From contig JAIOPI010000030.1 in assembly GCA_021413965.1 (NCBI GenBank), positions 151,426 through 215,425 on the forward strand: a stretch of DNA of 64,000 nucleotides, written 5' to 3'. This document shows positions 10,150-17,370 of this stretch, one piece after another. The stretch is from Lentisphaerota bacterium. Lineage in GTDB: Bacteria; Verrucomicrobiota; Kiritimatiellia; UBA8416; JAIOPI01. The position numbers and the translations under genes are program-made. A model generated the notes under the pieces. The model had not been told where the DNA came from and made no database searches. It worked only from the letters and a program-made list of their open reading frames with translations. Every line of letters starts with the position of its first letter. Position 1 is the first letter of the stretch.

Positions 10150-11622
10150 TTACGACGTCTCGTGTCCCGTGATGGTGGCGATCTGCAGGGGGTGGCGTTC
10201 AACGGTGTCGCGGGTCGTTGCCGACGTGCCAGAAGGCGTACCAGCCCAGTGGAGCGCGAGCAGGCAGATGTCGTCTTCCAGGTCCTGGCGGCCTGCAAAG
10301 CGTTGGACATCGGTCAACAGGTGCGGCAGCAATTCGGGCATGGGCAGATCGTGGCCAGCGCGGAGTGCGTCGGCGACACGCGCCTCGCCGAAGGATTCCC
10401 GCTGGGCGTTCTCCGCCTCGAAGAGGCCGTCCGTGAACACGAGGAGGTCCTCGCCCGGTGCGAGTTGGGTGCGCCGGGTGGCGTAGCGGTAGTCGCGGCA
10501 CAAGCCCAGAGCCGGGGCTCTGGGGTCGGGCCCCAGGTCGAGCGCGTCGACCGACAGCGGCGCCTGACGCCGTCGCAGTGGCGGAGGATGGCCGGCATTC
10601 GCATAGACCAGGCTGCCGGAGCATGCATCGACGACGCCGTAGAAGGCTGACGCAAAGATCACGTCGTCCGTTCCGGGGAAGACACTCGCGAGCAAGCGGT
10701 TGAGTTCGGTCAGGAAGCTCCCGGGATTGTTGGCCACCGGGGCGAGGTCCTCCATGAGGCCGCGGATCAGTGCGGTGACAAGGGCGGCGCGCACGCCGTG
10801 GCCAATCACGTCGCACATGAAGACGCCGGCCTGTGTGGGGGACACACGCAGGACGGAGTAGAAATCGCCACCAAGAGACGCGCTGGGGTGGTAGAGGTGG
10901 TCAACGCGCAGAGCACTCGCGGCCGGCGGCACGGCGGGGGGGAGGCCGGGGAACGGCCGCGGCAGGAGGGCGTGCTGGAGATCGCGCGCCAAGCGGAGGT
11001 CCTCCTCCATCTGGGCATTCTTCTGCCGCAACTGCTCGGTCTGGGATTCCAGCGCGAGATTGGCGGCCGCAAGTTGGTCGCGTGCCGCAATCAGATCCTG
11101 GTTGCGATCCACCGCATCCTCGTACGTGTACAGGAGAAACTCCAGGATTTGGTGCGCCTTGGTGGCTACCGTGTACTCCTTTCCGGCAAAGTAAACCATG
11201 GTGCCCGCGGCGCCGTCGTCGTCGCCACGGCGGCGGTTCTGGAGAATGCTGCGGATGCGCGCCAGGAGCGTGGCCTCCACAAAGGGTTTTGTGGCAAAGG
11301 CATCGGCGCCGACTTCCAGCCCGCGAATGACGTCGTGGGGGTCTGAGAGGCTGGTGAGAAGCACCACGGGCACTTGCGGCATCCGGACGTCGGATTTGAT
11401 TCGGTGGCACAGGGTGTAACCATCCATGCGGGGCATCACGATGTCACTGATCACGAGGACGGGCTGCACCTGCGCCAGTTGGTCGAGTGCGGCCTCGCCA
11501 TCGGTGGAGACGGCGACGTGGTAGCCACTGGCCTCCAGCACCCGTCGGAGCAGGGTGGCCTGCGTGTAGCTGTCTTCCACGACGAGAATGGTATCGTCCG
11601 CGGTGCGACCGTCTGTCTGCAC
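10150..11622 (-). CDS. Response regulator with PP2C (RsbU/SpoIIE-type) phosphatase output
   Basis: 490 residues from a GTG at 11622, which has AAGGAG nine bases upstream; the frame is open further but would overlap the preceding gene. A receiver domain (about 8-125, acceptor D60 in VISDIVMPRMDG) is followed by a 30-residue linker (MVYFAGKEYTVATKAHQ) and a coiled coil (about 165-220). A PP2C-type Ser/Thr phosphatase domain then carries the expected metal-binding acidic motifs (GGDFYSVLR, CDVIGHGVRAAL, FTDGLFEAEN, DDICLLAL). It probably dephosphorylates the STAS protein encoded 44 bases downstream, with receiver phosphorylation as the trigger. That links the histidine kinases to a partner-switching module. 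Confidence 0.9.
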   Translation of the reverse strand: MQTDGRTADDTILVVEDSYTQATLLRRVLEASGYHVAVSTDGEAALDQLAQVQPVLVISDIVMPRMDGYTLCHRIKSDVRMPQVPVVLLTSLSDPHDVIRGLEVGADAFATKPFVEATLLARIRSILQNRRRGDDDGAAGTMVYFAGKEYTVATKAHQILEFLLYTYEDAVDRNQDLIAARDQLAAANLALESQTEQLRQKNAQMEEDLRLARDLQHALLPRPFPGLPPAVPPAASALRVDHLYHPSASLGGDFYSVLRVSPTQAGVFMCDVIGHGVRAALVTALIRGLMEDLAPVANNPGSFLTELNRLLASVFPGTDDVIFASAFYGVVDACSGSLVYANAGHPPPLRRRQAPLSVDALDLGPDPRAPALGLCRDYRYATRRTQLAPGEDLLVFTDGLFEAENAQRESFGEARVADALRAGHDLPMPELLPHLLTDVQRFAGRQDLEDDICLLALHWAGTPSGTSATTRDTVERHPLQIATITGHETS

Positions 11623-11650
11623 GTCCGTGTGCTCCTTGGGTGCCGTGACC

Positions 11651-13366
11651 TCAGCGCTGGAGGTAGTGCTTGCCAAACACGGCATCCTCCAGGCATTCCA
11701 CCAGTTCGTCCTCCCGCCAGGGCTTGCCGATAACGGGAATGCGGAATTCCTCCAGGATTTCGCGCCGGGCGCGATCAACTTCCGCGCCGGTGATGACCAC
11801 CATCGGGATATGGCGCAGGCGGTGGTCGGCCTTGATCTGAATGATCAGTTGCACACCATCGATGCCGGGCAGCACGGCGTCCACAATGAGGGCGTCGGGC
11901 GTGGCGGTCCTCAGGATGGCCATGGCGCGCTCGGCGCTTTCAGCCAATTGACACTGGTAACCGTGTGCAGACAACTGGTGTTCGATCAGGAGCCGCACGG
12001 TCTTGCTGTCATCCACGGCGAGCAGGATGGGGGCGGGAGCCAGCGGCAGCCGGACGAGCGCCTGGGTCCCCTGGTCCCGATCCGGTGGCGGGCTCTTGAG
12101 GTCCAACTCACCCCCAAGCTGCTCCAGAATCTCCTTGCAGAGCGAGAGCCCGAGTCCGGTCCCTGCCACGAACTCACCCACGCGGAAGTAGCGCTCGGTG
12201 AGGTGCGGCAGGTGCTCGGGCGCGATGCCGATGCCATCATCCGTGACGCGGATCTCAATCCAGTGGTGATCGCGCGCGGGCGCCACGGTGATCTGCACGT
12301 GGCCCTTGGCCGGGGTGAACTGGATCGCGTTTTGCAGCAGGTTCGTCAGGATGCGTTCGAGTTTCAGCGGGTCTGCATCGACGAATCCCGGGATGCTCCG
12401 GCCTTCGACGGTCAGGGTGAGATTTTTGTCTGCGGCCTCGGCGGCAAATTTATGCGCCGTGCGCTGGACGAGGCTGACAAGACGGATTCGCATGCGGTTC
12501 AGGACAAGCGCCTGCGCGTCAATTCGTCGAAGGTCGAGGATGTCGGCCACGGTGGCCTTCATGCGCTCGCAGTCTGCCTGGAACATAAGCAGGTAGGTGC
12601 GGAGCGACTCCGGTATGGCGCACACGACACCTCGCAGCAGGTTGGTGATGGCGTATGACATGGAGGCGAGCGGCGTGCGCAGTTCATGGGACACGTTGTC
12701 GATGAACTGTGCTCGCGCCCGGTCGTGTGCTTCGAGTTTCGCGACGGCGGCGCCCAGAACCGCGTTGGCGTGCTCGAGTTCCGTCGTGCGGGTGCGCACG
12801 TTGCGCTCCAGGTCCTCCTGCTGGTGGCGTAAGTTCTCCTGCGCGCGGCGCAGATCCCGGTTGATCCGCTGCGCGCTCTCGTACGTTGAGAGGAGCAGTG
12901 CAACAATCTGGGAACGGGAGGCGGTAATGTGATATACTTCGCCATGCACCGAGACGTCGCAGGGGTCTGGCGGCGTTGACTCAGCTGCGGGTGGCGCCTG
13001 TAGCAGGGCGCGTGTGGCGTCGATAAGCTGCTCCGGGTCCGGCGGCTTGATCAAGTACCGGTCCGCGCGGGATTGCAGCCCCTGAATAACATCAAGCGTC
13101 TCATCCCGTGACGTCAGGAGAATGACGGGCACACGTTGCAGCGCCGGGTCGGATTTCAGGGCGGCGCATAAGCCGAGGCCGCCCAGTTCCGGCATCACAA
13201 CATCGCTGATGACGAGGTCGGGCGTCGTCGCGCGCGCTACGTCAAGGGCGCAGGCCCCGTCGGTGGCGACGCGTACATGGAAGCCTGCATCCTCGAGGAT
13301 CCGGTACACCGCAGCGGCCTGCGTCGGGCTGTCCTCAGCCAGCAATATGATTGGTGTTGGTTGCAC
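11651..13366 (-). CDS. Hybrid sensor kinase: REC-HisKA-HATPase-REC
   Basis: 571 residues without membrane segments, so probably cytoplasmic. The first receiver (1-120) has acceptor D55. A linker and coiled coil (about 138-215) resemble those in the next protein. The HisKA phospho-histidine is H227 (NVSHELRTPL). The HATPase has an N box near QNAIQFTP, G1 DDGIGIAP and G2 GTGLGLSLCKEI. The C-terminal receiver (about 447-565) has acceptor D496 and the conserved K in IGKPW. It is the first gene of the operon, starting at a GTG with no strong Shine-Dalgarno. With receivers at both ends it could take phosphate from CheA and pass it on. Confidence 0.9.
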   Translation of the reverse strand: MQPTPIILLAEDSPTQAAAVYRILEDAGFHVRVATDGACALDVARATTPDLVISDVVMPELGGLGLCAALKSDPALQRVPVILLTSRDETLDVIQGLQSRADRYLIKPPDPEQLIDATRALLQAPPAAESTPPDPCDVSVHGEVYHITASRSQIVALLLSTYESAQRINRDLRRAQENLRHQQEDLERNVRTRTTELEHANAVLGAAVAKLEAHDRARAQFIDNVSHELRTPLASMSYAITNLLRGVVCAIPESLRTYLLMFQADCERMKATVADILDLRRIDAQALVLNRMRIRLVSLVQRTAHKFAAEAADKNLTLTVEGRSIPGFVDADPLKLERILTNLLQNAIQFTPAKGHVQITVAPARDHHWIEIRVTDDGIGIAPEHLPHLTERYFRVGEFVAGTGLGLSLCKEILEQLGGELDLKSPPPDRDQGTQALVRLPLAPAPILLAVDDSKTVRLLIEHQLSAHGYQCQLAESAERAMAILRTATPDALIVDAVLPGIDGVQLIIQIKADHRLRHIPMVVITGAEVDRARREILEEFRIPVIGKPWREDELVECLEDAVFGKHYLQR

Positions 13367-13443
13367 GCCACAAGCTCATTTCATTCGGCAACCTCCCGGG
13401 AACCGCCGCCTTGCGTTGTCGCGTTCTCCCAAACGCATGTTCG

Positions 13444-13457
13444 TCCGCGTACGCGGA
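13444..13457. promoter_or_regulatory. Perfect 14-bp palindrome upstream of the chemosensory operon
   Basis: TCCGCGTACGCGGA is perfectly self-complementary and lies 77 bases upstream of the first operon gene, in the 180-base gap before the EVE gene. On the minus strand TTGCCA stands just before it and GAACAT follows 17 bases after that hexamer, a poor match to a sigma-70 promoter. It may be an operator. This rests only on the symmetry and position. Confidence 0.3.
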
Positions 13458-13546
13458 TATGGCAAGAGTGAAGTGCGAAAAAGTGGAAGGCGAACCGTCG
13501 CGTGCGCGGGCCCACCGTGGCCCGCCCAGCGTCGGCGCGCTCACCC

Positions 13547-14032
13547 TCACCATGCCCGCGCCGTAGCGACGGTAGCGTCTCCAAGCGTGCAGATGCGTTG
13601 GAATTCCGTCGTCGTCACAGGCGTGACGGACAGGCGGTTGCCGCGGCGCAGGACCAGGAGGTTGGCCAGCGCCGGGTCAGCGCGCAAGGCTTCCAGCGGT
13701 ACGAGTGTCTGGAAGTCTGCATGCCACGTGACATCGACCATGTCCCACAGCGGGCGCGCCTTCGTGCTCTTCGGGTCGAACGCTTCGCTCGCGGCATCCC
13801 ATGCGGTCGGATCGGGATACGCGGCGCGGGAGACGCGCATGATGCCGGCCACGCCGGGCTGCGGGCAGCTGGAGTGATAGAAGAGGGCGAGGTCGCCGAC
13901 GGTCATGGCGCGCATGAAGTTGCGGGCCTGGTAATTGCGCACGCCGGACCAGGGCTCGGTCCGCGTGGGGCGCTGCTTGAGGTCCGTGAATGCAAAGACA
14001 GCGGGCTCGGATTTCATCAGCCAGAAGTGCAT
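13547..14032 (-). CDS. EVE-domain (PUA-like) protein
   Basis: 161 residues matching the EVE family from its first residues (MHFWLMKSEP, then the aromatic cage region WSGVRNYQARNFM, DLALFYHSSC and the Pro-Asp-Pro-Thr-Ala-Trp stretch). EVE domains are PUA-like folds thought to bind modified bases in DNA or RNA, often next to restriction or RNA-modification genes. None of those is seen here, so the ligand is unknown. The start is the ATG at 14032, because the family begins with this motif; an upstream in-frame extension does not look coding. The first 16 bases overlap the end of the upstream small gene. Confidence 0.9.
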   Translation of the reverse strand: MHFWLMKSEPAVFAFTDLKQRPTRTEPWSGVRNYQARNFMRAMTVGDLALFYHSSCPQPGVAGIMRVSRAAYPDPTAWDAASEAFDPKSTKARPLWDMVDVTWHADFQTLVPLEALRADPALANLLVLRRGNRLSVTPVTTTEFQRICTLGDATVATARAW

Positions 14033-14343
14033 GCTTTTCCCGGGGGTGTCTCGTAGAGGTTGAGCCGTTGCGCGTACTCCCGCGGGTAGAGGCGCGAGAG
14101 CACGAAGGTGCCGCGGGTCTCGTCCCGCTCGGCGTCGATGGTCAACGCCACGACGAGGGCGTGGCCGATGAAGTTCCACGTCCCGGCGCGATCTTCCACG
14201 AGAAAGACGCGCGTCGGGGCGAGGTGGTAGAGGCGGCGGCCGGCTTTCCGGAACGTGTAGCGCTGGCCCTCGGCGGGTGAGGGCGGCAAGCCCTCGGCCG
14301 GCGTGAGCTTGAGCGTGTCGTTGATTTCCAGTGGGCTGCCCAT
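14017..14343 (-). CDS. Small hypothetical protein, about 108 residues
   Basis: I do not recognise this protein. From the ATG at 14343 it reads MGSPLEINDTLKLT, then a Tyr/Phe/Arg-rich centre that looks like a compact beta-rich domain (GQRYTFRKAGRRLYHLAP, RVFLVEDR, FIGHALVVALTID), ending near NLYETPP. There is no signal peptide or membrane segment. Its 3' end overlaps the EVE gene by 16 bases, suggesting co-translation and perhaps a shared role. An in-frame ATG at 14406 would add 21 Arg/Pro-rich residues that look non-coding. Confidence 0.6.
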   Translation of the reverse strand: MGSPLEINDTLKLTPAEGLPPSPAEGQRYTFRKAGRRLYHLAPTRVFLVEDRAGTWNFIGHALVVALTIDAERDETRGTFVLSRLYPREYAQRLNLYETPPGKACTSG

Positions 14344-14448
14344 GGCGACTTTTAAGCCGTCAGCGGCGGGCGCGTCAACGTGTTCACGCGGCCGACGTCG
14401 ACCCATTCGGTCACGATCTTGTCGCCGCCGGTTCAGATGGATGGACGA

Positions 14449-14967
14449 TCACGTCTTGGCGCGCGCCTTGGCCGCCTTGCGGGCCTTGGGCTTGCGGGAC
14501 GGCTTGGCCGTCTTTGCCGTCTTGGCCAGTTCCGCCAGTCGGCGCTGTGCCTCGCGCTTGCCCAGTTTGCGGATGCCCACGAAGGCCGCGCGCGTGGCAT
14601 TGCGAAGTTGCAGCCGGCCGCCCTTGCGTTCCCACATGTAGACGGCGATCTGGCTGACGCCAACGAGGCGGCCGAGTTCCGCCTGCGAGATGCCGAGGCG
14701 GGCACGCACGCGCTTCACCATGGCGGAGGTGACACGGGCGCTTTGCGTCTCATTGGCGGCCGATGCCACCGGCGCCGTACCCGACTGGCTGGTGGACGAG
14801 CGCAGACGGCGGACTTCTTTCACGAGCGCGGCGATCTCGCGGCCCTGTGCGGCGGCACGGCGCTTCAAGGCGACGCAGGCGGCGCGCAACGGACCGGTGG
14901 CGCTGCGAACTTCCTTGCGGGCCAGGCGCGTGATCTCGGCTTTCAGGATGACGGCGACGTTAGGCAT
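14449..14967 (-). CDS. XRE-family helix-turn-helix regulator with basic tail
   Basis: 172 residues. The N-terminal helical part (MPNVAVILKAEITRLARKEVR) is of a type often seen in front of XRE domains. The helix-turn-helix is at about residues 82-125 (RARLGISQAELGRLVGVSQ, IAVYMWERKGG). The last 30 residues are almost only Lys, Ala and Arg, like a histone-H1 tail, which should add non-specific DNA binding. AAGGAG lies seven bases before the ATG. The upstream region holds a palindrome sitting exactly in a promoter spacer, consistent with autorepression. Target genes other than itself are unknown. Confidence 0.8.
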   Translation of the reverse strand: MPNVAVILKAEITRLARKEVRSATGPLRAACVALKRRAAAQGREIAALVKEVRRLRSSTSQSGTAPVASAANETQSARVTSAMVKRVRARLGISQAELGRLVGVSQIAVYMWERKGGRLQLRNATRAAFVGIRKLGKREAQRRLAELAKTAKTAKPSRKPKARKAAKARAKT

Positions 14968-15044
14968 GGTGAACTCCTTATGCGTTACCAGCGGTTCTGG
15001 ACCGCTGTTATAATATGCAACGTATAAGTATGGCGAAATTCTTT

Positions 15045-15073
15045 ATTAATGACTAGGGAATTCCCTTAGTCAA
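15045..15073 (-). promoter_or_regulatory. Candidate promoter with palindromic operator for the XRE gene
   Basis: On the minus strand a TTGACT -35 (15073-15068) and an ATTAAT -10 (15050-15045) are 17 bases apart. The spacer and the end of the -35 box form a 21-base near-palindrome, GACTA-GGGAATTCCC-TTAGTC on the plus strand, at 15051-15071, with one unpaired base. This AT-rich patch contrasts with the surrounding GC-rich DNA. The transcript would have a leader of about 70 bases. A repressor bound here would block polymerase, and the XRE protein itself is the obvious candidate. Confidence 0.5.
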
Positions 15074-15176
15074 TTCTAGTGCCGCACGGGAGGGGCGTTT
15101 CCATGGGGCTCCATGCACGCATGGGGCCCCTGCAACCTGTGCGCCCGTGGATAAAACCGGGCGCCAGGCAGGCGGA

Positions 15177-17183
15177 TCAACTTAGCCGCACGACCGCCAC
15201 GCCATGGCGGGCGAGCGCCAGGGTTGTGGTGGTGCGCTTGCCGCTGAGGAGTTCGCGCTTGCCCGCCGGCACGGTGACGCGCTGTGCGTCCTCGGTGTGG
15301 TTGATGAGGAAGAGCAGCCTGCGGCCCTGCCCCTCGCGCACCGAGGCCTCGACGCCTTCGGGCGGATGCACGGCGGGTTTGATGCGGGCGTCGTGCAGCA
15401 CCGCGGCCATGAGCTGGTCGTAGAATGCCGGTTCTTTGACGACGGCGCCGCAATACCAGCCCGCGCCCTTGCCGAACGCGTGCCGCGTCAGCAAGGCGTA
15501 GGCGCGCATGTGCCACGGCGTGTAGCCGGCGAGCGCCGTGGCGCGGCGCGCGAGGATCCAGTCCGCGACCTGCACGGCGGTGTAGGTGCCGGGGAACGCT
15601 TCGGTTCCCGTGGCGGCGTAGCCGCTGGGGTCTTCAATGGATTCGTATTCCTGGATCTCGATGCCGAGGGCGGGCGCGAGCTTGCCGGGCAGCGTGCGGG
15701 CGTGGCAGAGGCTGGTCGCGTCCTTCACGGCGGTGCGGCAATCGGTGAGCAGGACGCCGCCGCGTTTCACAAACGCGCAAAGCCGCGCGGCGAGCGCATC
15801 GGGGAGCAGGTAGAGATGCGGGGCGATGACGACCTTGTAGCCGTCGAGCGCGTCGCCGGGGCTCACGATGTCGGCATTGACGCCGGCGCGAAACAGGGCG
15901 TTGTAGTAGCGCTTGATGGCGGCATGTCCCAGGTTCTCGGCACGGTGGGGGCCGAACTTGGCCTCCGCATAGGCGGGCTGGATGTCGAGCGCCCACAGGC
16001 TCTCGTAGTCATACAGGATGGCAACCTCGGCTTTCACCGTGGTGCCGGCGAGGAGCTTGGCGAGGCGGTGGTACTCGCGCGCCGTCCGGGCGGCTTCGCG
16101 GTAGCGGCGCAGGGGCCGCCCGTCATGGCCGAGCAGGCCGTGCCAGTACTGTTCGCGGCCCGCCGTGCAGCTGCGCCAGCGGAACCAGATCTGGCCGTCC
16201 GCGCCGTGCGCGAGCTGCTGGTAGGAGACGCTGCGGATTTCGCCCGGGCGCGTGTTGCGTCCGAAGGATCCCCAGCCCGCGGGGCCGGCGCTCTGCTCCA
16301 TGATCCAGAAGTTGCGCTTCTTCAGGCCGCGCATGACGTCGGCCGCGAGCGAGGCGCCGTAGCGCGTCTGCGGGACGCCGAAAACCGGGTAGTTGTCCCA
16401 CGAGACAAAATCGAGATCGGCGGCGAGGTCGTAGTAGTTGAGTTCCTTGAACAGGCCCATGCAGTTATGGGTGATGACATGCGTGGGGCAGGCGGCGCGC
16501 AGGATCGCGGTCTGTTCGCGTTGGAAGTCGACGTTGAGCCAGGAGACAAAGCGCTTCCAGTCGAGCAAGGCGCCGGGGTTGTGGTCGCCGATCCGGTCGG
16601 GGATGGGAATTTGTTCCCACGCGGAGATGGTGTGCCCCCAGAAGTGCGTGCCCCAGGCGCGGTTGAGCGCGTCGAGCGTGCCGTAGTGGCGGCGCAGCCA
16701 GGCCTGGAATCCCGCGCGGCAGCTTGGGCAGTAGCAGATATTGCCCTGGCAGCCGAACTCGTTGTCCGTCTGCCAGCCGATCACGTTGGGCGTGTGGCGG
16801 AAGTGGTCGGCCATGGCGCGGGTGATGCCCCGCGAGAGGCGGCGGTAGATGGGGCTCGTGAAGCAGTTGTCCTTGCGCATGCCCCAGGTGATGCGACGGC
16901 CGCTGGTCTCCTGCACCAGCGTCTCGGGGTACTGGTGAGCGACCCACGCCGGCATGGAGGCCGTGGGCGTGCCGAGCAGGGCGTCGATGCCCTGGCGGCG
17001 CAGGACGTCGAGGGCGCGGTCGAGCCAGGCGAAATCGAAGCGCCCTTCCTCGGGCTCCATTTTCGACCAGCCGAATTCCGCCAGCCGTACGACATTGAAT
17101 CCGGCCCGCCGCATGAGCCTGGCGTCAGTCTTCCAGCGCGACTCGGGCCAGTGCTCGGGATAGTAATCGACGCCAACATGCAT
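15177..17183 (-). CDS. GH42 beta-galactosidase
   Basis: 668 residues, the normal length for GH42. The TIM-barrel catalytic domain starts at once (VDYYPEHWPESRW). The acid/base glutamate is in QTDNEFG (about E142) and the nucleophile in IMEQSAGP (about residue 310). A four-cysteine zinc site (C107, C145-C155 cluster in CYCPSC) matches the metal-binding GH42 branch. The trimerisation domain and small C-terminal beta domain follow. There is no signal peptide, so it probably acts on imported galactosides in the cytoplasm. GGAGG lies eight bases upstream of the ATG. Downstream of the unknown gene 17371-19218 on the same strand, but separated from it by a large palindromic repeat. Confidence 0.93.
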   Translation of the reverse strand: MHVGVDYYPEHWPESRWKTDARLMRRAGFNVVRLAEFGWSKMEPEEGRFDFAWLDRALDVLRRQGIDALLGTPTASMPAWVAHQYPETLVQETSGRRITWGMRKDNCFTSPIYRRLSRGITRAMADHFRHTPNVIGWQTDNEFGCQGNICYCPSCRAGFQAWLRRHYGTLDALNRAWGTHFWGHTISAWEQIPIPDRIGDHNPGALLDWKRFVSWLNVDFQREQTAILRAACPTHVITHNCMGLFKELNYYDLAADLDFVSWDNYPVFGVPQTRYGASLAADVMRGLKKRNFWIMEQSAGPAGWGSFGRNTRPGEIRSVSYQQLAHGADGQIWFRWRSCTAGREQYWHGLLGHDGRPLRRYREAARTAREYHRLAKLLAGTTVKAEVAILYDYESLWALDIQPAYAEAKFGPHRAENLGHAAIKRYYNALFRAGVNADIVSPGDALDGYKVVIAPHLYLLPDALAARLCAFVKRGGVLLTDCRTAVKDATSLCHARTLPGKLAPALGIEIQEYESIEDPSGYAATGTEAFPGTYTAVQVADWILARRATALAGYTPWHMRAYALLTRHAFGKGAGWYCGAVVKEPAFYDQLMAAVLHDARIKPAVHPPEGVEASVREGQGRRLLFLINHTEDAQRVTVPAGKRELLSGKRTTTTLALARHGVAVVRLS

Positions 17184-17270
17184 GGATGCATCCTCCTGAG
17201 GGTGTCACGAACCTGCCATGACGGTGGCAGAACGGGGCGTGGAAATCGAGATGGAGTTTTGGGCGTCGCC

Positions 17271-17347
17271 TGGAGCGGCTCGGCGGGACGCCTCGCCCCA
17301 CCACCGATGCCGTGTGCAAGGTGGGGCGAGGCGTCCGTGCCGAGCCG
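17271..17347. repeat. Dispersed palindromic repeat, copy A
   Basis: Two arms of about 30 bases are inverted copies of each other: GGAGCGGCTCGGCGGGACG... on the left and the complement ...CGTCCGTGCCGAGCC on the right. The inner core GCCTCGCCCCACC / GGTGGGGCGAGGC is perfect and the loop is about 17 bases. It lies between two minus-strand genes, just downstream of the 615-residue protein gene. The same arms recur at 20301-20398 and 42900-42972. Confidence 0.85.
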
Positions 17348-17370
17348 TGTGTGTGGCCGGCGGGTGTGGC

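Noticed and set aside
14343..14440. Short minus-strand frame reading TEWVDVGRVNTLTRPP before the small unknown gene
   Set aside because: Only about 20 codons, no ATG or ribosome site; too short to support as a gene, although its composition is protein-like.
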